In this document: piece after piece, positions 25,680-35,106 of the stretch
How the letters are laid out: every line of letters starts with the position of its first letter
Numbering within the stretch: the stretch's first letter is position 1
Origin: an uncultured Methanobrevibacter sp.
Lineage (GTDB): Archaea > Methanobacteriota > Methanobacteria > Methanobacteriales > Methanobacteriaceae
Assembly: GCF_902764455.1 (NCBI RefSeq)
Contig: NZ_CACWVY010000012.1
Coordinates: 1 to 50,634 of the forward strand
Reading direction: 5' to 3'
Length of the DNA: 50,634 nt
Made by a program: the position numbers and the translations under genes
Notes under the pieces: generated by a model
The model's input: the letters and a program-made list of their open reading frames with translations, nothing else
Told to the model about the DNA's origin: nothing
Database searches by the model: none

Positions 25680-26081
25680 AATTCTTACAGAACATTATAA
25701 CAAATTAACTCAAACATATTAGACCGGAACCTGATAGAGCCAAACATATCTGGCAAAAAACCACAATATGCCTGACAGTACTAGATTAAAATAATCATAA
25801 TATACCTTATTAATCAACTTATTGAATATTTGTAAATAAATTTTGACATCAAATGAGATATTTAATCCTATTTTAAAAAAAATATGAATAAATATGTATA
25901 ATAATATTTGTAATGCATCACATATATAGTAGATGGATTTAATTTAATAACAAAATACAAATAACCATCCAAATTAGCTGAAAAATTAAAACAGGAACTG
26001 TAAAAATCCAAAAAAAGCATAATTGAAATATAATAGGATATTTAACTAAAAAAAAAGAAAAAGAATAAAATTCAAATAATA
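25680..26081. other. Intergenic stretch, no gene seen
   Basis: About 400 AT-rich bases between the LPATG gene and the end of topA. No open frame with a ribosome binding site and no clear structured RNA. A TATA-like GGTATATTATG on the minus strand near 25797-25808 could serve the LPATG gene with a long leader. Confidence 0.4.
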
Positions 26082-28250
26082 TTAATCTGAATTATTCAAT
26101 TTAGACTCAAGTTCTTCTAAAGAACAGGTAAAGTTGCATTTTGGAAATCCGCTGCAACCGACGAATTCTCCAAACCTTCCTGAACGTTTAAGGAGAGTTT
26201 TTCCACATTTAGGACATTCCCCTATTTCTTCAGGATTATGGTTTTTTGTAGCGGCAGCATCCTTTCCACAATTCGGATCAAGACACATTTCCCTTCTGTT
26301 CTTACCCTTACCCGCAGCAATCATTGGAAGACCGCATTTTTCGCATGTCTTTTTAATGACACTGGCATTTCTAGGAATTGAATATGTAACATTACAGTCA
26401 GGATAATTGGTACATCCAACAAATTTACCATAGCGGCCGGATCTTTTAACAAGTTTTCCGCCACAGCTGCACTCACCAATGATGTTACTGAGCTGATAGG
26501 CCTCATATAGTTTGGATCCTATGCCCTTAACGTTTTTGTTGATGTCATCCAAAATCTCCTTGACATCCTGTTCGCCTTCATTTACAACACTGTCTCTTGT
26601 GGTTTTATCCTGGTTGATTCCTTCGAGCTTATTTTCCAAATCCCTAGTTAGTTCTTCGCTTGTTAGGTTATTACAGTAGGTATTTAATGTATCGATTAGA
26701 TGCTCACCCAATGCATTTACTTCGATTTTAGTTCCTTCTATATATTTCCTGTCATAGAGCTTATCGACAATATCTGCACGGGTTGCCTTGGTTCCGAGGT
26801 TTTTCTTTTCAAGTTCCTTTATAAGAGAAGCCTGATTATAACGGGCAGGAGGTTTAGTTTCTTTTTCATCCTTAATAAGCTCCTTGACACTCATCAAATC
26901 TCCCTCTTCAACATCAGGGAAAGGTTCATTGTCAATCTTTCTGAAAGGATAATGTTCCATCCATCCTTTATATGTAACCCTTCTTCTTGAAAACTTGAAT
27001 TTTTCACCTTCAATGTCCAAAATGGTTTTCATGGTTTCAAATTTGGCTGAATCGAAAAATACTGCTATAAATCTGTAAACGATTAAATCATAAATCTTCT
27101 GTTCATCCTTGTTTAATTTGGATGTAGGTAAAATTCCTGTAGGGTGGATTGGAGGGTGAGCTGCATCCTCTTTTTTACCATTGTGAGGTTTTAATTTTGA
27201 AGGCAGCTTGTCAATATGCTTTTTAAACTCTGAATTGGCAGACAGTTGCTTGAATATATTTGCAAAGCCCAAACTTTCAGGTAATTTTTGAGATGATGTA
27301 CGTGGATAGGAAGTATAACCTGCACTGTAGAGGTTTTGAGCTGCAACCTGAGTTCTTTTAGGTGAAAAACCAAACACATTATAGGCTTCTGCCTGAAGTC
27401 CGCTTAAATCAAAAGGAACAGGAGGTTTGGTTTTGGAGTTTGAAAGAGTGATTTTATCAACTGTAGCATCCTTGCCGTTGCATTTGTTAAAAATTTCTTC
27501 AGCACGCTGTTTATCAAAGATATTTCCGTCAACATGCTTTATTTCAATATCTTCAAAGTCAAGAATAGCCCTTAAATTCCAATAAGGTTCAGGAACAAAA
27601 TCCCTGATTTCCTTTTCACGGTTTACAAGAATGGAAAGTGTAGGAGTTTGAACCCTACCTACAGACAATTTCAAAAACCTGTGCTTGGTTTTTTTAACGG
27701 CATCTGAAAGAGCAATTGAAAGATTCATTCCGAAATAATAATCCAGGATATGTCGTGCAATACCATTGTCGACCTGGTGCATGTCAATGTCAATTCTGTT
27801 TTCATAAGCATCGACAATGTCCTTTTTTGTTAATGTGGAGAATTTCATTCTTGATGACTTATTAAGGGAATCTTCACCGCAGGCATATTTTAAGGCATTA
27901 TAACCAATTAATGTTCCTTCAACATCATAATCGCAAGCATGGATATAAGAATCAGCACCTTTTCCAAATTTTTTAATTGCATTGAGATAATTTTTAGTAA
28001 AAGAACTGCTTTTGCTTGCTTCGTAGGACGGAACCCAATGAAGATTGAATGATACTCGGTATTTTGAATCCTTAGGCAGCAATGAATACAAATGTCCAAC
28101 ACCAGAAACGACAGTAATATCCTTTGAATCCCTTGTTAATTCCCAATATTTAACTTTCTTATTATATACTTTCTTTTTGGCACTTGATGAAAGTGCTTTT
28201 GCTATTTTTTCAGCAGAACTAGGTTTTTCGCAAATTATTACTTCACGCAT
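26082..28250 (-). CDS. topA: DNA topoisomerase I (type IA)
   Basis: 722 residues. The N-terminal TOPRIM domain is seen as EVIICEKPSSAEKIAKAL and HACDYDVEGTLIGY. The active-site Tyr lies in SAGYTSYPRTSSQ (about residue 318). Three C-terminal zinc fingers of four Cys each are present (CSCGG...CTNYPDC, CEKCG...CLDPNC, CPKCG...CSGFPKC). It relaxes negative supercoils. ATG 28250 starts MREVIICEKPSS. The enzyme looks complete. No operon partner. Confidence 0.97.
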   Translation of the reverse strand: MREVIICEKPSSAEKIAKALSSSAKKKVYNKKVKYWELTRDSKDITVVSGVGHLYSLLPKDSKYRVSFNLHWVPSYEASKSSSFTKNYLNAIKKFGKGADSYIHACDYDVEGTLIGYNALKYACGEDSLNKSSRMKFSTLTKKDIVDAYENRIDIDMHQVDNGIARHILDYYFGMNLSIALSDAVKKTKHRFLKLSVGRVQTPTLSILVNREKEIRDFVPEPYWNLRAILDFEDIEIKHVDGNIFDKQRAEEIFNKCNGKDATVDKITLSNSKTKPPVPFDLSGLQAEAYNVFGFSPKRTQVAAQNLYSAGYTSYPRTSSQKLPESLGFANIFKQLSANSEFKKHIDKLPSKLKPHNGKKEDAAHPPIHPTGILPTSKLNKDEQKIYDLIVYRFIAVFFDSAKFETMKTILDIEGEKFKFSRRRVTYKGWMEHYPFRKIDNEPFPDVEEGDLMSVKELIKDEKETKPPARYNQASLIKELEKKNLGTKATRADIVDKLYDRKYIEGTKIEVNALGEHLIDTLNTYCNNLTSEELTRDLENKLEGINQDKTTRDSVVNEGEQDVKEILDDINKNVKGIGSKLYEAYQLSNIIGECSCGGKLVKRSGRYGKFVGCTNYPDCNVTYSIPRNASVIKKTCEKCGLPMIAAGKGKNRREMCLDPNCGKDAAATKNHNPEEIGECPKCGKTLLKRSGRFGEFVGCSGFPKCNFTCSLEELESKLNNSD

Positions 28251-28456
28251 TCTATCTCTCTAAATCACAATTTTTTATAAATATATTTTAATAAAATTTA
28301 TCATATAAAAATATTACGATTGAGATTATGAAAAGAAAATCCTCAACAAAATATTCAAAAATATGATGAAAATATAAACAATAGTTGAAAATAAGTTAAA
28401 ATTGATTTTAAAATTAATTATAAGATAAAAATAAATTAGTATATTTATAGAGAAAA

Positions 28457-28621
28457 TTATTCTTTTTTAGGAACTACTTTTTCTTCTCTAAAAAAGCTGT
28501 AAAATTCAGCACAAAAATCGCAAATAGGATACTTTCCATTACGATAATAAGCAAGTTCAGAATTGTTCATGTCAAATTCCTTACCGCATAAAAAACAGGT
28601 TTCGATTTTTTCTTCAGACAT
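28457..28621 (-). CDS. Small zinc-ribbon protein, 54 residues
   Basis: Found by reading the gap between topA and serB. MSEEKIETCFLCGKEFDMNN begins it, and the second Cys pair is in YPICDFCAEFY, so CxxC-x(n)-CxxC forms a zinc ribbon. The ATG at 28619-28621 has AGGTTAT upstream. It lies 29 bases past the serB stop, after the hairpin, and reads the same way. Function unknown; it may bind nucleic acid or a protein. Confidence 0.75.
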   Translation of the reverse strand: MSEEKIETCFLCGKEFDMNNSELAYYRNGKYPICDFCAEFYSFFREEKVVPKKE

Positions 28622-28649
28622 TATATAACCTAAAAAAATAAAAAAATAG

Positions 28650-28667
28650 AGGTTAATTGCTTAACCT
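28650..28667 (-). terminator. Hairpin at the end of the serB fusion gene
   Basis: Perfect 7-base arms AGGTTAA and TTAACCT around TTGC, containing the stop codon, followed on the minus strand by two runs of seven T. Confidence 0.6.
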
Positions 28668-30370
28668 ATATTATATTTTTGCAAGAGTAAGATCTCTTCT
28701 GTGGAAACTTTTCCACCTTGTTTAAATTTAGCAAAGATTTCTTCAGCTCTTTCTTTTTCTTCACGGTTTTTGTTACCGCCGGAACTGCCTTTGTTTTCAT
28801 TTCTTCTTTTCTTAGGTTTGTTGGAACCTAATTTTTTGTTGATAACATGAATGTCGCTTAAGATAGCTTTAAATTCTTCATGTTTAGCAGAAGCGTTTTT
28901 ACGTGCTTCGATGAATTTTTTATGAGCTTCGTCAGCAGCAGTTCTAATATCATCAGTTTTTCTGAAGTAGGTGAGCATTTCTTCGTGAGCTTCTTGAGCT
29001 TTTTCAGAAAGTTCAATAACTTTTTCATGTTCTTCTTCAGATACTTTTTTGAGTTCTTGAGCTTCAGCTTTAACGGATTCATCTTCATGAATTTCCATTA
29101 ACTGTTTTCTTAAATCATTTGCATTTTTAACAAGCTGATTTTCTTTTTTAATGTCTAAAACGCGAGTTTCAATGATTTTATCAATCTTTTTGATTTCATT
29201 TTCTATTTTGATTTTATCGCGTTTACCTGAAGACCATTCGAGATTTTTGATTTTATTATTAGCTTCGTTACGAGCCTTTTTAGCAGCTTCAACTTCTTTG
29301 TTGATTTCATTACGCTCGTTTCTGTATTCAATAGCTTTATTTAAGTTTTCTTTCAATGATGCATTTAATTCATCACGGATTTTGCGTTGTTCTTTAGCTA
29401 TTCTATTGAATTCTTCCCTTTCTTCTGCAACTTTGGAGATTTCAGCTTCTTTTTCATCTTTTTGTTTTCTTACACCTTCCATGGTGTCAGCAAGAACAAA
29501 TTCAGATTTAGGGAGTGCTTTTTTATCTTCTTTCTCTTTAGCTTCTTCAGATTCAGCAGGTTCTTCAGCAGCTTCGGTTTCTTCGACTTCTTCTTCAACA
29601 GCTTCAGCTTCTTCAGTTTCAGCAGGTTCTTCAGCAGCTTCTTCTTCAGCAACTTCTTCGTTGTCTGCAGCTTCAGCTTCTTCTGCATCTTCTTCAACAG
29701 CTTCTTCGTCGTCAACAGCTTCAGTTTCTTCTTCAGTGGATAATTGATTAAGAATTTCATCTAAGACTTTGCACAAGTCTTTTTCATCTACTACTACATC
29801 AGCAATTTCTTTTACGGAATCTTTTGCATTGAATGCAATTCCGCAGCCAGCTGATTCAATCATGGAAATGTCGTTTGCGCCATCTCCAACAGCAACTACT
29901 TCATCTAAAGTAATTCCTGCTTCTTCAACATGGTCTTTTAATACATCTAATTTATTACCAGATACTAAAGGACCAGTCACTTCACCAGTTAATTTACCAT
30001 CTTCGACTGTGAAACTATTAGTATAAACTGTGTCAACACCGAGTTTATCTTTTACTTTTTCAGCCACTACATCAAAACTACCACTAATGATAGCTACATC
30101 TACATCTTTATCTTTTAGACATGCGATGGTTTTTTCAGCGCCAGGCATTAATGGAAGATCATCAGCAACTTTCTCGATGTCTTCAATAGAAGTTCCTTCA
30201 AGAAGTTGAACTCTGTCTTTAATAGAAGTTTCAAAGTCTATTTCACCTTGCATAGCTTTTTCTGTAATTTCAGCTATGTCTTCTTCAACATTTGCTAATT
30301 TACCTATCTCATCTATCGCTTCACCATCAATAATAACGTTATCTAAGTCAAATACTACAAGTTTAATCAA
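28661..30370 (-). CDS. serB: Phosphoserine phosphatase SerB fused to a COG1340-like coiled-coil protein
   Basis: The start is a TTG at 30368-30370 with GGTGGT before it, giving MIKLVVFDLDNV (569 residues). The first 210 residues are a HAD phosphatase: D8-x-D10 in FDLDN, ISGSF, K in SGNKLDVL, and GDGANDISM. That fits the last step of serine synthesis. Then comes an acidic Glu/Ala linker (about 211-290). The rest is a long coiled coil (about 295-530) ending RAEEIFAKFKQGGKVSTEEI, the typical end of archaeal coiled-coil proteins of COG1340. The linker is repetitive. The role of the coiled coil is unknown. It lies 13 bases after tbp on the same strand. Confidence 0.85.
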   Translation of the reverse strand: MIKLVVFDLDNVIIDGEAIDEIGKLANVEEDIAEITEKAMQGEIDFETSIKDRVQLLEGTSIEDIEKVADDLPLMPGAEKTIACLKDKDVDVAIISGSFDVVAEKVKDKLGVDTVYTNSFTVEDGKLTGEVTGPLVSGNKLDVLKDHVEEAGITLDEVVAVGDGANDISMIESAGCGIAFNAKDSVKEIADVVVDEKDLCKVLDEILNQLSTEEETEAVDDEEAVEEDAEEAEAADNEEVAEEEAAEEPAETEEAEAVEEEVEETEAAEEPAESEEAKEKEDKKALPKSEFVLADTMEGVRKQKDEKEAEISKVAEEREEFNRIAKEQRKIRDELNASLKENLNKAIEYRNERNEINKEVEAAKKARNEANNKIKNLEWSSGKRDKIKIENEIKKIDKIIETRVLDIKKENQLVKNANDLRKQLMEIHEDESVKAEAQELKKVSEEEHEKVIELSEKAQEAHEEMLTYFRKTDDIRTAADEAHKKFIEARKNASAKHEEFKAILSDIHVINKKLGSNKPKKRRNENKGSSGGNKNREEKERAEEIFAKFKQGGKVSTEEILLLQKYNIG

Positions 30371-30383
30371 TAATACCACCAAA

Positions 30384-30935
30384 TTATATTAAATCTAGCT
30401 CACTTAATCTATCGTAAGCTCTTTCGACGCCTAATTTAGCATCGCTACGTGTTTTAGCTCCAGTACATACAACTTTTCCGGAACCAAATAATAATAAGAC
30501 CACTTTAGGATCAGATAATCTGTATACTAAACCAGGGAATTGTTCTGGTTCATATTCAGTATCTTCAAGTTCTAAAGCTACAGCCTCTAAGTTTAATGTG
30601 GATTCTAAGTTAGCAGAAGCCACAATGTTTTGAATTTTAATTTCAAATTCTTCAGGAATGTCAGTATCGACAGTCCTCATTAAATCTACAGTCTTCTTAA
30701 TAGCAATTTTAGAATCATCTATAGATTTTGCTCCAGTACAAACAAGTTTACCAGACCCAAAAATTAAAGCTGCTGTTTTCGGTTCTGGAAGTTTGAAAAC
30801 TAGACCTGGAAATTGTTCACGATTATATGAAACGCCCTCTAACGCATTAGAGCTTTCAATTTCTTTTAAATCGATGTCTTTACCAATGCTTGCAGAAGCC
30901 ACAATGTTTTCTATTTTTATATCAACATCGGTCAA
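30384..30935 (-). CDS. tbp: TATA-box binding protein
   Basis: 183 residues made of two alike halves of about 90 residues, the saddle fold of TBP. Each half has IENIVASA or IQNIVASA, then EQFPGLV(F/Y)(K/R)L, and SGK(L/V)VCTGAK. It binds the TATA box with TFB to recruit RNA polymerase. ATG 30935 is preceded by GGAGG. It has a long upstream region of its own and is followed by the serB fusion. Confidence 0.98.
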   Translation of the reverse strand: MTDVDIKIENIVASASIGKDIDLKEIESSNALEGVSYNREQFPGLVFKLPEPKTAALIFGSGKLVCTGAKSIDDSKIAIKKTVDLMRTVDTDIPEEFEIKIQNIVASANLESTLNLEAVALELEDTEYEPEQFPGLVYRLSDPKVVLLLFGSGKVVCTGAKTRSDAKLGVERAYDRLSELDLI

Positions 30936-31502
30936 CTTAAAACCTCCAATTCATTTTTAAAAGTAGAATAGTAAAATTTAAGAAAACAAAAAAAATATGT
31001 TAAATTTTTACTATTAAAATATATAGTTTATATAGTATATAAAGGTATGTTTATTTGAAATAATTAAGAAAAATTTTTAAAAAATTAAAAATTTTAAAAT
31101 TATTAAATAAAGTGCTGTATATATAAGAAATGTAAAAAAGTATATTAATAAAACTTATTTATAAATGTTACTAATTTTTAGTATTTTTTTAAATAAAATA
31201 GCCCTACACAATAATTTTTGAAATCGTTTTTATTTCATATCAGTTTAAATATAGAAATCATCACTGTAATTAAGCAAAATTCAACACAGTCTATAAAAAA
31301 CAAAATACAGCAAAAATGTTTAATAGTCAATGAATATTTAAGCAGACGTAATAATAAAATGTAAAGAAAACAGATTTAATTAAAATGCTACTTTTTAATC
31401 CATGTCTAATCAAAAATACAGTGCACATATGGAAAACATGCCAAATTATTAAAATTAACAAATTCAAATATTAAACATGATTAAGTTAACCTGCATGATA
31501 CT
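30936..31502. other. Long intergenic region between tbp and the CYTH gene
   Basis: About 570 bases without an open frame that I can support. It holds the facing TATA boxes of tbp and, further right, only AT-rich sequence with A runs. No tRNA or hairpin of note was seen. The plus-strand gene at 31503 must have its promoter near the right end. Confidence 0.5.
31027..31044 (-). promoter_or_regulatory. tbp promoter with two facing TATA boxes
   Basis: TTTATATA (31027-31034) and TATATAAA (31036-31043) form a perfect inverted repeat around one G. On the minus strand CTTTATATA is a good TATA box about 100 bases before the tbp start. The symmetry would let TBP bind its own promoter in either direction. 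Confidence 0.5.
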
Positions 31503-32048
31503 ATGATTGAAGTTGAAGTAAAAGCAAAAATAGACAGTTTTGAAGAAATAGAAAATAAACTCGAGAAGATAGGCGCACAAAAAAGCAAAAAGGAATTTCA
31601 GGAAGACATCTACTTTAACAGCCCCGTTGTGGATTTTGCAAAAACAGATGAAGCCCTGAGAATAAGAACAACAAAGGAAAATGACAAAACAAACATATTC
31701 ATAACCTACAAAGGACCGAAAATAGACTCTGCATCAAAAACCAGAAAAGAAATAGAAATGGGAATTGATGATGCTGAAAAATGCTCACAAATCTTTGAAG
31801 AAATAGGATTTAAGAAAGTGAGAACCGTCAGAAAAAACAGACAGTATTATACATACAAAAATTTTGAAATATCTTTAGACGACATTGAAGGTCTTGAGCC
31901 ATATATGGAAATAGAAATTGGACTGGATGACAATGAAGACTATTCTGATGCTCAAAATAAAATATTCGAGTTATTTGAAAAATTAGGCATCACAGACGGA
32001 TTTGAAAGAACATCCTATCTGGAGCTATTAGAAAAGTTATATAAATAA
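31503..32048 (+). CDS. CYTH-domain protein (CyaB/ThTPase-like)
   Basis: 181 residues. The N-terminal IEVEVKAKI carries the ExExK signature (E3, E5, K7) of the CYTH fold. The tunnel residues follow as R in ALRIRTTKEN, ITYKGPK, and EMEIGLDD-like YMEIEIGLDD near the end. Family members hydrolyse triphosphates (thiamine triphosphate, inorganic triphosphate) or, in some bacteria, make cAMP. The archaeal role is uncertain. ATG 31503. Next gene follows by 48 bases on the same strand but has its own ribosome binding site. Confidence 0.85.
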   Translation: MIEVEVKAKIDSFEEIENKLEKIGAQKSKKEFQEDIYFNSPVVDFAKTDEALRIRTTKENDKTNIFITYKGPKIDSASKTRKEIEMGIDDAEKCSQIFEEIGFKKVRTVRKNRQYYTYKNFEISLDDIEGLEPYMEIEIGLDDNEDYSDAQNKIFELFEKLGITDGFERTSYLELLEKLYK

Positions 32049-32096
32049 TATCCGAATTATATTAATATAGTATAAATTAATTTAAGAAGTGATATA

Positions 32097-33260
32097 TTGC
32101 AATATTTTATAAGTCATTATAATAAAGAAACAGAATTGACATTTCCTGATGACATTACAATTTATGACACAACTTTAAGAGACGGTGAACAAACACCAGG
32201 AGTCTGTTTTAGCTTTGATGAAAAAATGGAAATCGCAAGAAAACTGGATCAGTTTAAGATACACCAGATTGAGGCCGGTTTTCCAATAGTTTCCGAAAAA
32301 GAAAAGGAAAGCGTAAAGGCAATAGCAAATGAAGGATTTGACGCTACAATTCTTGGATTGACCCGGACAAAAGCTGAAGACATAGATGTTGCGCTTGACT
32401 GTGATGTGGACGGAATTATTACATTTGTCGGAACATCAGACATTCATCTGGACCATAAAATGCACATTACAAGACAGGACGCAATAAATTTATGTGAAAC
32501 TGCTGTAGACTATGCAAAAGATCACGGTTTATTTGTAGCATTTTCAGCAGAGGATGCAACAAGGACAGATATTGACTTTTTAAAACGCATATATGGTAAA
32601 GCTCAGGAATGTAAAGCTGACAGAGTACATATTGCAGACACTACCGGAGCCATTACCCCACAAGGAATCAAATACCTGGTTGAAGAGCTTGTAAAAGATA
32701 TCGATATAGATATCGCAGTTCATCTGCACAATGACTTCGGACTGGCAGTAATAAATTCAATTACAGGAGTTTTAGCAGGTGCAAAAGCTGTATCAACAAC
32801 AGTCAATGGTATTGGAGAAAGAGCAGGTAATGCATCTCTTGAAGAACTTATCATGGCAATGAAAATCCTTTACGGAAAAGATTACGGATTCAAAACCAAA
32901 TACATCAAGGAATTATCCGATTTGGTATCCGAAGCCAGCGGACTTCCTATTCCATACAACAAGCCGGTTGTTGGAAACAATGTGTTCAGACATGAATCAG
33001 GAATTCACGTTGATGCAGTTATCGAAGAACCTTTATGCTACGAACCGTACCTTCCGGAACTGGTTGGTCAAAAAAGACAGCTTGTTTTGGGAAAACATTC
33101 AGGATGCAGAGCAGTCAGAGCAAAATTGAATGAATGCGAACTGGACGTTAGTGATGAAGAACTCATCGAAATCGTAAGACAGGTTAAAAAATCCAGAGAG
33201 GAAGGAAAATACATTAACGATCAGGTATTTAGGGAAATCGTTAAAAAATCAAAAAAATAG
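32097..33260 (+). CDS. aksA: Homocitrate synthase family protein (AksA-like)
   Basis: 387 residues, starting at a TTG with AGTGAT in front. ITIYDTTLRDGEQTPGVCF is the signature of the DRE-TIM condensing enzymes, and HLHNDFGLA and NGIGERAGNASLEE carry the metal and base residues. The protein lacks the C-terminal regulatory domain of LeuA and CimA. Together with the dehydratase gene right after it, this points to AksA. AksA condenses acetyl-CoA with 2-oxoglutarate and longer homologues on the way to 2-oxosuberate for coenzyme B. LeuA-like use cannot be excluded. Four bases separate the two genes. Confidence 0.87.
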   Translation: MQYFISHYNKETELTFPDDITIYDTTLRDGEQTPGVCFSFDEKMEIARKLDQFKIHQIEAGFPIVSEKEKESVKAIANEGFDATILGLTRTKAEDIDVALDCDVDGIITFVGTSDIHLDHKMHITRQDAINLCETAVDYAKDHGLFVAFSAEDATRTDIDFLKRIYGKAQECKADRVHIADTTGAITPQGIKYLVEELVKDIDIDIAVHLHNDFGLAVINSITGVLAGAKAVSTTVNGIGERAGNASLEELIMAMKILYGKDYGFKTKYIKELSDLVSEASGLPIPYNKPVVGNNVFRHESGIHVDAVIEEPLCYEPYLPELVGQKRQLVLGKHSGCRAVRAKLNECELDVSDEELIEIVRQVKKSREEGKYINDQVFREIVKKSKK

Positions 33261-33263
33261 GTC

Positions 33264-34523
33264 ATGATTATGAACATTACTGAAAAAATATTATCCAAAA
33301 AAGCGGGTCATGAAGTCACTCCAGGAGAGATAATCGAAATTCCGGTCGATCTTGCAATGTCACATGACGGAACAAGTCCCCCTGCAATCAAAACCTTTGA
33401 AAAAGTAGAGGACAAAGTATGGGATCCTGAAAAAATAGCTATAATTTTTGATCATAATGTTCCGGCCAATACAATCGGTTCTGCCGAGTTTCAAAAAGTC
33501 TGCAGAGACTTCATCAAAACCCAGAAAATCACTAAAAACTTTATTCACGGCGAAGGAATTTGCCACCAGGTAGTTCCTGAAATGGGACTTGTTGAACCGG
33601 GAATGGTAGTGGTTGGAGCAGATTCACATACCTGTACCTATGGTGCATTTGGAGCATTTTCAACAGGAATGGGTGCAACAGACCTTGCAATGGTTTGGGC
33701 AACCGGAAAAACCTGGTTCATGGTTCCGGAAGCAATCAGAATGGAAATTGAAGGTGAATTAAATCCATATATTGCTCCTAAAGACATAATCCTAAATATC
33801 ATCGGAGAAATAGGAATCGCCGGTGCAACATATAAAACTGCAGAATTCTGCGGACCTACAATTGAAAACATGGGCGTTGAAGGAAGAGCAACCATGTGTA
33901 ATATGGCAATTGAAATGGGAGCTAAAAACGGAATAATGGAACCGAACCGTGACGTTATTGATTATGTCTGTAAAAGAACCGGTAAAAGCGAATCCGAATT
34001 AAACATTGTAAAATCAGATGAAGATGCAATATACTCACAGGAGATGCACTTTGACATTTCCGATATGGAACCTCAAATTGCATGTCCGAATGATGTCGAC
34101 AATGTTTGTGACATCTCAAAAATCGAAGGAACCATCATTGACCAATGTCTGATTGGTTCCTGTACAAATGGAAGACTATCAGACTTAAAAGATGCATGTG
34201 ATATCTTGGAAAATCAAAAGATATCCGATGACATCAGATTATTAATACTTCCTGCTTCAAGAGAAATTTACAAAAAGGCAATGCATTTAGGATACATTGA
34301 TACATTCATAGATGCTGGAGCCATCATCTGTAATCCGGGCTGCGGACCATGCCTTGGAGGACATATGGGAGTATTATCTGAAGGAGAATCATGCATTTCA
34401 ACAACAAATAGAAACTTTAAAGGAAGAATGGGAGATCCAAAGTCTTCTGTTTACCTTTCAAATTCAAAAGTAGTAGCTGCTTCAGCAATTACAGGCGTTA
34501 TTACAAATCCAAAAGACCTTTAA
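33264..34523 (+). CDS. hacA: Homoaconitase / 3-isopropylmalate dehydratase large subunit (HacA-like)
   Basis: 419 residues. The [4Fe-4S] ligands are in GSCTNGRLSDL and in CNPGCGPCLGGHMG. Other conserved parts are VVGADSHTCTYGAFGAF and LPASREIYKKA. Its size fits the archaeal LeuC/HacA type. The position directly behind the aksA-like gene suggests the homoaconitase of coenzyme B synthesis. The small subunit (HacB) is not next to it and must be elsewhere. Either ATG (33264 or 33270) could be used; GGTCAT fits the second better. Confidence 0.87.
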   Translation: MIMNITEKILSKKAGHEVTPGEIIEIPVDLAMSHDGTSPPAIKTFEKVEDKVWDPEKIAIIFDHNVPANTIGSAEFQKVCRDFIKTQKITKNFIHGEGICHQVVPEMGLVEPGMVVVGADSHTCTYGAFGAFSTGMGATDLAMVWATGKTWFMVPEAIRMEIEGELNPYIAPKDIILNIIGEIGIAGATYKTAEFCGPTIENMGVEGRATMCNMAIEMGAKNGIMEPNRDVIDYVCKRTGKSESELNIVKSDEDAIYSQEMHFDISDMEPQIACPNDVDNVCDISKIEGTIIDQCLIGSCTNGRLSDLKDACDILENQKISDDIRLLILPASREIYKKAMHLGYIDTFIDAGAIICNPGCGPCLGGHMGVLSEGESCISTTNRNFKGRMGDPKSSVYLSNSKVVAASAITGVITNPKDL

Positions 34524-34532
34524 GTGATTTAA

Positions 34533-35096
34533 ATGACAATAAGAAAAAACGAAGCAAATAAGAGACTCATTGAAAAAATAAATGATTTAGAACAAGAATA
34601 CGGCAAAACATTTTCAAACACGCAAAAAATCCTATTGACAACAGACGGGTCCATTACTGCCATTTTAGATGTACTATACGGTAAAATCGGCTTATTTACC
34701 ATAGACCAGCATTTTGGAATCGCAGATGAGAGTCATGCAAAACTGGTGAATGTTAATGCAGGGGATGAAATCAATTTCAGAGAAGTTATAATGCATAAGG
34801 GAAAACAGCCTCTAATATATGCAATATCCCACGTTCCATTAGGCCGATGCAGTGAGGAAATCTGTTCCGATTTACTTAGAGCAGACATACCTATTGGAAG
34901 AATATTAAAAAATTATAAAATAGAATCCAGAAGGGAAATCAACAATATTTACATTGAAAAGCCAAATGAAATGTTAAAAGACTTATACAAAACAGATGAA
35001 GATTTTTTAGCTCGTGATTACGTTATAATCAACAATAACGAAATATTAATGTGGATTAAAGAAATGTTTCCAGTGAGCTATTTTACAGAAATATAG
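34533..35096 (+). CDS. DUF98 protein, chorismate lyase-like (first copy)
   Basis: 187 residues. LLTTDGSITAILDVLYG, INFREVIMHK, PLGRCSEEI and ADIPIGRILKNYKIESRREI form the DUF98 domain (Rv2949c-like). Characterised members turn chorismate into 4-hydroxybenzoate and pyruvate. In methanogens 4-hydroxybenzoate feeds tetrahydromethanopterin. It follows hacA by 9 bases with AAGTGAT as ribosome binding site, so it seems part of the same transcript. Substrate is inferred from the family. Confidence 0.78.
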   Translation: MTIRKNEANKRLIEKINDLEQEYGKTFSNTQKILLTTDGSITAILDVLYGKIGLFTIDQHFGIADESHAKLVNVNAGDEINFREVIMHKGKQPLIYAISHVPLGRCSEEICSDLLRADIPIGRILKNYKIESRREINNIYIEKPNEMLKDLYKTDEDFLARDYVIINNNEILMWIKEMFPVSYFTEI

Positions 35097-35106
35097 AGGA
35101 GTTAAA

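Noticed and set aside
29151-29747. Ser/Ala-rich plus-strand frames opposite the serB fusion
   Set aside because: They arise from the Glu/Ala linker and coiled-coil codons on the minus strand and have no ribosome binding site.
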